Positions 34,839 through 47,392 of a stretch of DNA of 64,000 nucleotides are shown here, piece after piece. Within the stretch, counting starts at the first letter, position 1, and the number at the start of each line of letters is the position of its first letter. Source of the DNA: Serinus canaria (taxonomy: Eukaryota > Chordata > Aves > Passeriformes > Fringillidae); the NCBI RefSeq assembly GCF_022539315.1, contig NC_066317.1:55093179-55157178 (forward strand), written 5' to 3'. Made by a program: the position numbers and the translations under genes. The notes beneath the pieces are model-generated. The model was not told where the DNA came from. It was given only the letters and a program-made list of their open reading frames with translations, and did no database searches.

Positions 34839-37800
34839 TATTAACACTAGAGTAATTTGTCTTTTGCTTAATAAAGAAGACAGAAAATGAAATTCTGCAG
34901 TGACTTGGAGCAGGAACAATGAAAACACCTCATGTCTTTTATTCGTTTTCTTTCTAATCCCCGTCAACCATGAATATTAATAATAAACTTTTATTGCCTT
35001 GTCATGTCTATGGTATTCATGTTTCTAAGATATTAAGGGAGAAAGAAAATATTTACTTTACTTGTTTATTTAAGGTGTTGATTTCTTCTTATTGATTAAT
35101 TAATTTACTGATTGTTAACTTTTTACTTAGGACGCCGTATTGGGAACTCTTGATAACAAAGTTCTCTATCTGATTGGAGACTAAAATTACTGTTCAATTG
35201 CTGTTGAAAATCATTAAAGAAAATTGCTGTTCAATCATTAAAGAAGTGTTAATACTAAATGTCCATATAATGATAGTGAGTGAGGACTGCAATAAAAGCT
35301 TTGTAACTCCAAGAGTTGGATGATAAATTGTCCTCTGTTGTGCAGCAACAGGTTCAAAAGACAAAAATGAAATAAGGTCTAGATGATGAGGGTATAAATA
35401 TGAAAGCAGGTATGAGGATAAACAGGAACAATTTTGTGTGTATTTAATGTTTTTTATATTTTAGTTATTGTTTATATACTTTTGTTTGCTTTGAAGAAGA
35501 TTCAAGAACATTTTTAATTGTAAGAGTGAGAAAAGTAAGGGAGACATTGCAAAGGGATAGTTGATGCTTGCCAGTTTCTGAGTACCAATCAATAATTAGG
35601 TTAGTCTTGAAGAAATGTCTTTGAGAAATAATTGAAGGTGAATATATGAAAGCTGAGTAATGTTAAAAGTTGCACTAATTAATTAAGTACTGGAAAGAAA
35701 GATAAAAGAAACACAGTGATCATCAATACTACTTCTGAGAAGTAGTTAATTATGTGTGTAAATTTATTTCAGTATATGTTTTCACTTCATATTTTGTCAT
35801 GTCAAGAGGGGAGGTTTTCTTGACCCTTAATGTTTAATTTTTCTGTCAATGCCTCAAGAGAAGCAGAAACCCTTGCAGCCAACAAGTGTCAGTATCCTTC
35901 TGGGGACCCTGCCCTGAGCATCAGGGAGAGCCCCCAGTAGGTTTTGCTCTTTGTTTGAGTCTGGTATCTGCTGCCAGCCTCTGTCTGTGCCCATGAAGGA
36001 CTCACACTAACAGTTTATAACACTCCTTCTTAATATAAAATTGTGGCAGTTAAGATTCAAGGATTTTGGTGGCAGTTTCTGATTGCAAAAGTGTATTCAA
36101 AGCAATGTACAGACAAGCTTTAATCCATAATGAGATATTCAGCCTGCACAGAGCAGGATTCTTTCCCAAAAGGCTATGGGGGAGAAGACAGGTTCAGCCC
36201 AGCAACTGGACCCAGCAGTTACAGTGGAGTCTTCCCTAACTTTTCCCCCATTCTCAAGTTATATGCTATTTCTTTGGGATTAGATGGAACCTGAGTGACT
36301 CTAGGCATGCATATCTTTGGTACTGGTTATCTCACTTGTAATATTGTCTCACTTTGCTTTTAAAGATACAGTCAAAAAGAATATACAGCACATGCCTGGT
36401 AAGGGGCAATGACAACTTGGAGACAGGTAACTTTGGGATGGAGCTGTGTGTTAATACTACAATTAGGCTATAATGAACCAAGTTCATCTGAGGAGAGTGA
36501 TTTTGCCACAGGTGTTGGCTCAGCAGCAGGACATCTTCCCCAATGTCCCCTGGCTGACAGGTGCTGTGTGGTTTCTCAGCTGCAAAGTGCCACTGAGTTC
36601 CTCTCCCTGCAGGCATTTCAACAGAGCCTGGCTGCAGTGTCTGCACTCCACTCACCTCCATTCCACCCCCTTTAGCTGGTGCTTACACTTACAGATCCTG
36701 TACATGGGGAGTCATCACGGAATGGGTTTTGAGCATGCCAACTGAATTTCATCCAGGGAGCAGGAACTGCATTTTCCTCTATAATTTCTGTACTAACTCC
36801 TGTTATAGGTAGGTAACTGACTCCATTGGAATCAGAGCTGTTGAAAGAGTTGGTGTGACAGTTGAAATAAATATTTTAACTGTTCAATATCTGAAACAAA
36901 TTTCGGAAATCATAAATAAAGAACAGATTTTTGCCTGGCCAGTTCTAAAATACTTTGCTTTTTGCCTTCATGATCCACTTACAGTAGTTACAGGATTTTA
37001 TAGTAGTATCTCAACTGCTATTTTGCCATGGAAATATTCCACTATAACTCCTGCCAGCACCAAAACCCAACTTATTTGTCTGCAAGCAACAATATAAAAT
37101 AACTTTCACGAACTTTCAGTGCGCAGTTTTCACTGACTGGAAAATAGTTTTGAATTGAATGAGAAGTTAGATGGACCTTTCAGGTAAATGAATGAAGAAA
37201 AATTAATTTGTTTCCAATTATTTCAAATTACATGGAACTTCTAAGATTCAGTGATCCTCTCTTGTAAACATTTTCCAAGTGTTACTATCTGATCAACTAT
37301 TCAGTATACCAATATAGAGAAAAGTTTGCCAGAATAACATTATTCAATCAGAAGACAGATTATATCTTCTGTATTGCTAAAATACTTCAGGAAGAAGCTC
37401 AAATTTGAATGAAAGATTCTTATTAAAAAGCATGGTTCTGTTCCTATGGTGTAGTTCTGCTGGTCTCCCAACACAGCAGAGCTACCAATTTTAAGGCCCC
37501 CAATTTTAAGAGTCTACATATTTTCTTCTTTCTTTCTTAGCATAGTCCTCAAGACTGGAGGTTTTGGAGGGGGTCTTCCTTAAAAGAAATTCTAACCTTC
37601 TTCATCACTGTCTTTCATCATCATCTCCTTGGGAGGGCTGCGGGGGGCCCCTCCAAAGCAAAATCAAAGAAAACTCCTGGAGTTCTTTTTAGCTGGAAAT
37701 TCTTGGACCTGGAGCCAGACATCTCTGTAACAATGTTTTGGGTAGTGATGAAGAGAAATCTGGCATCTCTCTCTAAAGTCTCCTTGTTAATATCTTCAGG

Positions 37801-39957
37801 CTGTGTGGACTACTGCCAAATGGAACTTTCACCTATAGCCATTATCTTCAATGTGTGCGTTTGTGTTACTTTCGCTGGAGAAATCCTAGATGTTTGTACC
37901 CAGCACTTTCTGAGTAACAACTATAAAGAACCACATGTGTAAATAAACATTTTTGTTCTTTCTGTGCATAGAAAAAGACAAGGCTCCAATTGAAAAGCAG
38001 CTTAAAGAACAGCCTTCCCTTTGTTACATTGCAGTAATTTGTTTGATACACAAGAGAAGACAGACGGGAATGGGAGTTGCCCTTGTAAAATGTTTATATC
38101 TGTGGTCTGTGCATATATGTTTTTGTTACACTTGTAATGTATTTTGTTAGGCAAGTATGCAAGACCTCCTTGAGAAAAAACTTTCATTCACATGTCAGCT
38201 TTTCTCAGGGCATGTAATGAACTGCAACGAACATGCTGTTTTAAACTGATAAAAATCAAAAAAACACATGAATCCTTTTGTATAAAAAACCACCTTTGAA
38301 GAATTGTAAGTAAATTCCTTCAAAAGAAGCAAAGAAAGAAAAAGTCACAGATGAGATTAAATATTTTTATCACCCTCTAAGAATTAAAATTAAAATTTAT
38401 TGATCTCTATATATTTTTTTCCAATAAATACTATGGGAATTACAAAATTTTTGAACTACATTCATTTCGTCCTGTGTTTTTATGTCTTCAAATTTTTGGA
38501 GGAGGCATAATTAACATTATTTTCATGGGACAATGTAGTAAAAGTCCTTCCAGAAAATTTTGAAATATATAGTTTTAGAAACATAGCCATGAAGCAAGAC
38601 AGTGCCATGTGAAATGAGTGACCACAACAGCTGTGATGAAACTGAGAGAAAATTTAGAAAACTTAATTTTTGAAGTAAATTTCATAAAGTAATTAGATGC
38701 TAAAATTGCACATTTGAGTTCTTGGTACATGCAGAAGTATGTATATAAAAACCAGATTGCTTGGGTTCATAGCCTCAGATATATTAAAAAAATGTTATGT
38801 CTATTTAAACACAATTAACAAATAGAAAAACAAGTAAGCTTGTACTTTTCTAAAGTTTACTCAGCCTTGATCTTGAACTAGCGTCAAGCTAAGAACTAAG
38901 AAAAGAGTATATACAAAATCATAATAAATAGTCAATAATCCAAGATGATCTTTTCTATAGAGAATGAAAAAAAAAAAAAAAACAAGAGGAAGGAGCACAT
39001 TTTAGAGCAGAATTCCTTTGACAAAGCCCAGCTCCTGAATCATTACTTCATGTTTCTTAATCTTGGCAGTAGAATAAAGTCCTTAGCAGAATAGCATTTT
39101 AAAGGCCAGATACACAACACTTCAGAGTTCTTATCATAACTTCTCTTTTTATGTCTGCATAATTTACAGCGTTTGCAGATGGAAGTAATTTAATACCATG
39201 ATCATCTTCCATCTAGCCTGTTTCCTCTCAGTGACCTTATGTTTACTATAAGAAAACACCAACAAGGTGTCTGATTTCTCTTTAGAAAGATGGCAGCTAT
39301 TTTAAACAAAGAGATTTTATCCAACAGAATCATAACTCTTCTACCATCCTCATGCATTAACAAAAATGCTCATTTGTTCTAGAGGAGTGTTTTAGGAGAA
39401 GAGAGAGATAGTTTGGCTGTGCAGCAAAAGATCCATTTAAAATAAAATAAAAAGAAAAAACAATGGTGAGAACCACAGGTTTTATGTTTTAAATGGATAA
39501 AGTTCTAGTTGGAAAGGAACTGATTACATATTTCATATCATGACCTCACATTCAACCAGCCCTTCCTTACATGCCCCCTGAAAACATCCTGCTGTGGTTC
39601 CTGGCATCTATGAAAGGTTGGTTGAAAGTTGCAAATTAAGCATATTTCCTAAGGGCTTGGACAGAGAATAATGGAAACAGAATCTCAGAATCCTTTTACC
39701 CATCCTGGAGCTGCAGTCCAAAGGCTAAAGTGAACCAATCCCAATATTATAAAGAGCAATTTTAGTAACATAATAGGATTTTGTGAGACATCTCTAGAGT
39801 ACTTTATTGTTGATAAGAAAGTTGAATCCTTTAGAAAAATATTTGTCTGGCTTTTTCCTAAACTAAAACAGGCCACAGTGTCACATTTAATAGAAATGTA
39901 AATTTTTTTTTTGCAAATGAGACATAAATGTCACCTAGGCATTCAAGTACAGTAGTT
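34839..39957. other. Unique DNA with unidentified GC-richer patches
   Basis: AT-rich background with GC-richer patches at about 35860-36000, 36120-36260, 36410-36720 and 37450-37720. They might be old LTR fragments, but I cannot assign them. The 36410-36745 patch has overlapping frames of about 90-109 codons on both strands, without recognisable domains. TTTTCTTCTTTCTTTCTTAG near 37531 looks like a 3' splice site but no convincing exon follows. A17 lies at about 38967-38983. Confidence 0.4.
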
Positions 39958-40545
39958 CACAGAATGACAGAATCTGCTGAAGTGGAAGGGATCACTGAGC
40001 TCAACTCTTAGCCCTGTGCAGGACCACTCCAAGGATCATACCATGTACTGGACGACCACCCCAAGGATCTTACCATGTACTGCATTGCCCAAATGCTTCT
40101 TGAGCTCTGTCAGGCTTGATGCTGTGACCACAGCCCTGGGGAGCCTGTTTCCACTGCCCAATATCTCTTGCTTGCCCTCCTTTGGATGCTCTCTAGTATT
40201 GTCTCTCGTGGTGCCCCAAGCTGCCCCAGGACTCAAGGTGAGGCTGCCCCAGCCCAGAGCAGAGTGGGACACTTGGCACAGCTGGCCATGCTGTGCCTGA
40301 TGTCCCCCAGGACAGAGCTGGCCCTTCTGGCTGCCAGGGCACTGCTGCTTCATGCTCAACTTGCCATCAGTCAGGATCCTCAGGTCCCTTTCTGCAGCCC
40401 TACTTTCCAGCACCTCTTTCCCCAGTCTGTCCATACATCCAGGATTAGCCCATCCCAGGGGTATGCTTGGTGATTGCTCAGCCCTCTGATTTGTCTAGGT
40501 CTCTCTCCAGGGCCTCCCTCACACCATCCTCAGAGCCATGCATTG
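39958..40545 (-). mobile_element. CR1 LINE, 3' part of ORF2 and 3' end, with internal deletion
   Basis: The left end CACAGAATGACAGAATCTGC is the reverse complement of a CR1 terminus of the ATTCTGTG type. Next come GTGGAAGGGATCACTGAGC and CAGGCTTGATGCTGTGACC, then ORF2 sequence. On the minus strand LGSGNRLPRAVVTASSLTEL and RDLRILTDGKLSMKQQCP fit the CR1 ORF2 C-terminal region (the WNRLP.EVV... and LG.L.D.KL.MS.QC patterns). They are much closer together than in the family, so a segment near 40165-40185 is deleted. A local 32-bp-period duplication is present at 40022-40082. The 132-codon minus frame 40036-40434 is this fossil, not a gene. Confidence 0.85.
40022..40082. repeat. Tandem duplication inside CR1, period 32
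   Basis: GACCACTCCAAGGATCATAC with CATGTACTG (40022-40050) is repeated at 40054-40082 with two changes. The duplication arose inside the CR1 3' untranslated part after or during insertion. Confidence 0.85.
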
Positions 40546-43500
40546 AATCAATCCATCTGCCTATTCTTGTCAATATTGTTTCTTGTGACCAGAAAGATCA
40601 AGGTAAGCACTACCTATGCTCTTCACCCTTGTTGTACTCAGAAATCAATACTCGAGCTTGTTAAGGAAGAAATTTGGCAGAAGGGGTTCACATAATTGGG
40701 CAGACACCCAAGTTTATGGCAGCAAGGCTGTAGATAACCCAGATATTACATAGAGGGCTCTGGAATTTAACAGATAGCTACATTTATCAGAACTTTAGTA
40801 GGTACCAGTTATATCATATTATATCAGCTGTGATTATTCTCCATATTTGAACTGATGGTGAATGATGAGAAAGTTTGATACTTTTAAAGGAAAGTAAGTT
40901 TATATGTAGTGATTATAAAAGAATATTACTCTTAAAATTTTCCTTTTTTAGGAAGGTCTGCCTGTTTCTTTTTCCCACTGACCAAATGGAGAAGCATCTC
41001 ATTGCAGGACACGTATGCTGCCTTGACTAGGCTTGGAAGATCTGTGAACCAATGTGTTTCATAATCAAGCTCCCTGTGGACAACTAGAGTTTAGGGATTC
41101 TCATGCTCAGCCTACAGCATGTCTATGATGGTGGCAAGGACAGGGACCTCAGAAAGCTCCCAGTTTAGACATAGCATTGTGTATCTTCATGATTATATAG
41201 CTAAAACTGCAAAGCCCATAAAAAATTGCCTGCTCTACCACAGTCATAATTTCCATAAATGATAAAATGGTGCTTTTGTAATTTTCCCTGAAAAGTGAAA
41301 AGAAAACACTAAGCATATTTTTTGTGGTAGAAGATAAAAACACCCCACTTTCCTTTTCCTATTTTCTATTTCTTTTTCTCTTCACGCTTTTAAAATCAAC
41401 ACCATCATTCTTACAAGAAAAATGTATTGTATGGATAGGACAGTAAGGCCCTCATAATTCACTTGTAGTCTTTTCTCTGAGATTTATTGGGTTTTCTATC
41501 ACAAATAGAGATAAGAATCACATTCATTTTCTTGCTCCTTCCATGATACACTACAGGATCCTTGCTGATAAGAACAGGGATCATGTAGCTTGACAGAGGA
41601 CATAGAATGTATTAAGAAATGTTTTCATTTGACTTCTATAAACTGTGAGAGCTTTTTCTTCAGGCAAACTATCAATTGTTTTCAGCAGTCACTCTAGTGC
41701 TATTTGTGTTTATTTAAGAAGGATTCATAATCTTGGTATGACTGGTTTTCCAGGAAATCACCCACTCCCATATTCTGCTTCTTGAGAAATAGCTCTCACC
41801 TACCTGGCCTTTTGAAAAAACCTTGCGTGGAGTCTGGACAGTAACTGATTTTCATAGTCTCTGGTTTCAGTTCCTTTGTTTATATTGATGCAGATTCCAT
41901 GGACTTTGGCAGGCTTGAAAGAAAAAACAGTCATAGAAAATGCAATGCATTTTAGCATTAGATAGAGAGGATTTTCAATTAAATTACCAGATCCAACTGT
42001 ATTGAACCAATTTAGATCTGATTTTTATCTCTGCTGTAAGAGGAGTAACCACCCAGATTCAAATTGGACTGCTCAGATTAAGAAGTAAAGAGTAGGAACA
42101 ATCCTCTTCCTTGTTTGATTTTTTTTCTTCAGCATGAGTTGCACTGTGGTTTTGCTATGTCAGATCTGGCCTGAAGTCCTCAAACAGAAAAAACTGTTGT
42201 TCTTCTGCAAACCATGCCTCAAGGTTGTATAGAGATGACAACATTCCAGTTATTTGCCTAGGAACTTGCCACAAACCCAGGGTGTTGCCATTTTATTGCT
42301 CATGTCTGAGAGATAATAGTGGTTTTATCAAGACCCCCAAAAACCTGCACTGTGTAAGCTGTTGCAAAGTGCAAAACAAATGAGGGATCAGCTCTGTCAA
42401 GCATTAGAAATGTAAATCTACTTCATACTCATTCACCTTGAACATCAGAGACCTAAACTAAAGAAGATATGGACAGAGTTTTTTGGGAAGCATCACAAGG
42501 ACCATAGCTGAAGGTGCATGTTATTTCTTTAATATCTTTTCTCATATACATTAGAGTGATTTCCTGCATAATGATTTTGTGAGTCATATTGAAGTGTGGT
42601 GCTTCGTGGATTTTACCTTAGTCACCACCCAGGATTCACACATATTTCACATACATCCATTGACAGACAGGGTTTTGCACATATGAGTATATACAGACTG
42701 CTGATGAGTGATATTTGCTCTCTTCCCTTTATTTCTGAAACAAGCAGCATATGTTCAGATTCACATATTGTAGTGTTTTGCTACTGATCTTATCAGTACT
42801 TATCTCCCAGAGGAATGGGACCAAACCAGGCAAAGTGTTTATATCTATTTCTTCCTATTGGATGGAACACCCACCTGTTAAGGCTAATACATTTCAGATT
42901 ATGTCTGCAGTACTTCATGATGCTTTCATGAGCAGTGAAGTTCTTATGTGAAAGGAGATATCAAGGGTGGGTGGACAAATTAATGTAAAAGGGTAATTAT
43001 AACTTATGATACGTATGATATAATATGATATAGTCCTTCAAAAAAGGAACATTTATTGGTATAAAAAAATCTGAGCAACAATGAAACACTTGTAATTAAT
43101 GATATATCTGCAATTCCACTGCATCTTAATGTTGTATTGTATCTTAATGTTCTATAGTTTTTTAATGTTTTGAACATGTTTTAGGTTCATTTTACCTATA
43201 CAACTGATTCATGATACGGTGCATGAGGAAGATCAGTCAGAGTTGAATATTAGTCTATTAATTTTTTCTTCTCTGATTGTATCTTCACTTGACAGATTCA
43301 AACACAGTTTAAGCCTGACTGCTGTTCAAATGCCATCTTTCTCCACAGTAGTTTTGTGCTGTATAACCCTACTGGTCTTGTACTATCTCAGTAGTTCATA
43401 AATAGATTATATGACACAAGAAAAATATAAGATCCTCAGTGTAAATTAGATTAATTCAATATAAGTACCATGTGCTCATCCAGAAATGTATGCAGAATGC

Positions 43501-46500
43501 ATGGAGAAAGGAAACATTCCTTTTTTTTTTTTTTTTTAAGTATTAGCTGTATTTTCAGACAAGTGCTCTACAGCATCTCGGTTTCATTTTTCTCAGTGGT
43601 ATTATGCACTAAAATTTGTCCACTTTGCATAGCAATCAGAAACAGATAAATCTGCTTTAGTAAAATTGACTCTGCTTATGATGCTGGAATGGGAACCTCA
43701 CATGCTGGACCTTGTTAAAATGCACTTCTATCTCTAGTTAACTTTAGACTTTTAAATGGTTGATGTTATCAACCTCATATAAAATTGTTATTTTCTCTAT
43801 TATTATACACAATATAAATTTAGTAGCAGGCTTCTTTGACATTTATCATATGAACAAGTTAATTAAAAGGTGAGACTAGCATGTCTGTTGACTGGATTTT
43901 AACAATATCACATTCTGTGGTTTTGGTTAAAATAAAAACCATAAATTTTTTCTCCATATATTCAGAGACAAAACCTTAAATGGAAGATTAAATGATCAAC
44001 ACTAAGAAAATAAACTTCACAAGGCAGAATGATGTGAAAGCAAAAACATTTAAAATGAGAAACAAATGTTTCCAGTAAAATAAATGTTGTGGGGTTTTTT
44101 TTTAAAAATAGGCATTCCTAATCATTTTTAGGATGAGAATTTACATCAGTATTTGATTCAATAACTCCTAACCTTAATAAAAGCTGCATGTTACAAAGAA
44201 TTCCCAGCAGAAAGCAGTGATTCTTTGGTATCTGGAACACACAAGCACTGTATACAGGTCAGATTTGGCTGAGAGCAGAAAGCATTTAACTCCCAGAAGC
44301 AACATTTTTCCTTTGATCATGATTAAGCTGTTCACATTTTGTTAATAAATCCATACTAAAAATGTATTCCTTAAGTAAGATGTGTCTGTATCAGAAGTTT
44401 AAAATGTCTCATGGCTTCTAACAGAGCTTTGGGAAGTGGCAATACTTCTATTTTTCTTGTGTATAACACATAACATCAGGTAACTCTTTCCTATGACCAA
44501 CTAGGCAGGACTCCAGCTGGTCAAATAGGCATAGTTCCTCTCAACAGCCTATAATGCAGAGGAAATGTACCTCCTTTTCAAAGTACATCTTACATCTTTC
44601 AAAGGACATATTTTGAATATCTCAATGAAAAATGTCCTGACATTGTTACCTACCAAGGATACTTTCCTTGAGTTTGGAGAGGATAGAATGAAAAAAAAAA
44701 ATTCTACAACTGCATTTTAACTATGTAAAGGTTTTGATTTGGTTACAAAAGAAAAATTGAGAACTAAATAACTATATATATTTGTGTTCAGTGGATATTA
44801 ACTTGGAAATTCTTTTTCCTTAAAGTTCTTTCTAAATATCACCTTCTTCCCATTGGACTGAAACTCTGCCCTCCGCCCAGGAATGAACCTTTCCACTACC
44901 CTCTGAAGGAAGATAAGCCTTGAACCACCACCCAGCTGGGATATTTCCAAGGTCGGAGATATGTTGATTTCCAGCCAAGATTGAAGTAGAAGGAATTGAA
45001 GGAGCTTAAACAGGCATCTCGTGCTTCTTGAGCTGGCAGGTACAGTACAGTACCTTGTCCAAGACTTGAGCTCTGCACCAGCAGCCAGACACTTAGTAGG
45101 ATATGCTGGAGCATCTCAAATGCAACAAAGAGGGAAATACCCCAAAGCCTTGATAAGCTATTCTTCCCTGCTTACCCTTGCTCTTCTGCCTTGCTGAAGT
45201 GTAAATATATTGTGATCTCTTTCCTCCAGATGGGGAATCTCCGACTTGTTTTATCAGCGTAAATGAAGTCACAGTAAATTGAACCATGCCACTAATCAGA
45301 ACTGGTCAGGAAAATTACAATCCTAGTCATGTCAGTGTTTGGGTGGTTTTACGTGTATTTATGCATTTCTGCATAAATCAGCTCAACAAGTTTCCTCATT
45401 TATATATCACACCACTTTAAAGCAAAATATTAGTTTTCTTCTCATCCATACTAATACACCAAAATGAAAATACTAAATATTTAGTGCATCCTGATTCCAA
45501 TGATGAAATAAATGCTACTTCTCTATTTAATAAATTAAAGCATATTTCATTAAATATATTATAATTAAAAATATACAAGTGTGTACAGAAGAGTGCTGTA
45601 TTATCCTGTCCCCTCCCACACACCTGCCCTTGGAAAAGACAAAAGGAAAAGAGACTGAAGTACAATAAATGATACTCCTGCAAATTAGCAAGCAAGACAG
45701 AGTTTCTCTCGGACAAAACTCATTTGTGTAAGGTTTTCTTCTGAGGGAGGGAGTACCACCCATCTTCTTGGTATCTCACATGACCCAGCAAATCAAATTT
45801 TGTTGCCTGTAAGCCTTGTTAACATTTATATCACAAAAAAAAGGAGTCCATGCTAACAGCACTGAATTGTGGTCATTCTTTTGCATAGAGTGTCTTTTTC
45901 TTTTTTTTTCCACCAGAATATTTAATTTTGCTCCGATGACAAATATATGGAGTCCATTCCCACAAACAGCTATGTACAGCACAGAGTTAAACCCAAAGGC
46001 CATTATTACTTGTGAGATTAAAAAATATGCTTCATACTGGTGAAGTAGGATTGGAGAGAAGAGTTTTCCTCTTTCATAGGGCGCAAGTCAGATGCCAAAA
46101 TTCACTGATAAAAATTTCAGTGGTTCCTGACAAATCCAAGAGCGTAAGGTCAGCTGCATCCTGTCCATGTGTGTGTAACTCACTGGTGAACATGTATTAC
46201 AGGTCTCCATCTGTGCCTACTCTCCACAGGATGTGATTGTACTAATCCATTCCAGAAAGCTTGATTACAGGCTTCAGCAGGTTTTGCTCCGAGTGCTGGA
46301 GCTCTTCTTCCAGTGCCCTGTATGACAGCCAGGACAGCAGCTGTCACCATTGGTGTATGGCACAGCAGATCTCCTCACTTCCAATGAAAGCCCAGAGACA
46401 CAGGTCTGTGAGGTGTCCTGTGTCCCCCCCTGCACAAATCTTCTCAGGACAACTTGAAGAAAATCTACCTGTATATTCTACATGCCCTCCTTTTTGGGGA

Positions 46501-46980
46501 CACCTGAAAGTCAACCATTCTCTTTCACAGTCATCTCCTGACCATTAAACTGACTGTATGTCTGCTTAGAGATTTGTGCTTTTAAATTGTTTTCTCAGAC
46601 CTTAAATCCCTTTACAGCATTCTCACTGACTTCAGGGGCTATAGAGGAGGCACTGAAACAGTTACCCAGCTATTTTCTTGTGCTGGACAGTCTCCAGTGA
46701 ACTGCCTTTATACTCTCCAGCCATACACTTTTCTATGATTTAATCTTTGACTTCATATACATCCAAATTTTTTATATCTATAAGTTAATTTAAAATGTTC
46801 AAATCAATTAATTTTCTATACGGTTGGAGCCTTATCAGCTCGACTTCTCCAGGCAAGTTGTCAGCAACTGTTCCTAAACTGTAGGAAGCTACTGTGTTGC
46901 CCAAGCTTGGACAATATCAGACTCTTTGCCAAGACTTACAGTTTTTCCATTCACATTCCCACATCTCACTTCAAGACAGT
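40546..46980. other. Unique AT-rich DNA
   Basis: No gene or known transposon. Simple repeats: a period-18 tandem pair ATCTTAATGTTGTATTGT/ATCTTAATGTTCTATAG at 43123-43158, and a T-run near 43520-43537. Higher-complexity patches at about 44850-45290 and 46040-46540 are unidentified; the second has a 95-codon plus frame without recognisable features. Confidence 0.45.
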
Positions 46981-47392
46981 AATAGGGCAACAAAGCTGGT
47001 GGAGTATCTGGACCACAGGACTTGGGAGGAGTGGCTGAGGGAGCTGGGGGTGTTCAGCTGGAGAAAAGGAGACTGAAGGGACATGTCTTTTGCTCTCCAA
47101 AACTGCAACAAAGGAGGCTGTAGTAAGGTGTGGCTTGGATTCTTCTCCTAGGTAGCAAGTGACAGGATGAGAATAAATGTCTCAAGCTGCTTCAGGGGAG
47201 GTTCAGATTAGATTTTTTTCATGAAAAATTCTGCCAAGCATTGGGACAGGCTGCCCTGGAAGTGTTCAAAAATGTGTTGAAAATGGGGCTTGAGGACATA
47301 ATTTAATGGCAACCATGGTGGTGGTGCTGGGTTGATGGTTGGGCTTGATGATCTTAAAGATCTTTTCTGCCCTTAAAGATTCTATGATAATT
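46981..47392 (+). mobile_element. CR1 LINE 3' end
   Basis: Begins with an ORF2 remnant that reads ATKLVEYLDHRTWEEWLREL then GVFSWRKG, the CR1 pattern before the LRELG.FS..K motif. It continues with TGCTCTCCAAAACTGCAAC, CAAGTGACAGGATGAGAATA, AGGGGAGGTTCAGATTAGA, GGGACAGGCTGCCCTGGAAG, GGTTGGGCTTGATGATCTTA and a terminal AAAGATTCTATGATAA at about 47376-47391. This is the canonical order to the 3' terminus, so the orientation is plus. It is 5'-truncated near 46981, with indels and a stop soon after the ORF2 remnant. Confidence 0.88.

Noticed and set aside
40036..40434. 132-codon minus-strand frame as a host gene
   Set aside because: Its sequence is a fossil of CR1 ORF2 with an internal deletion.
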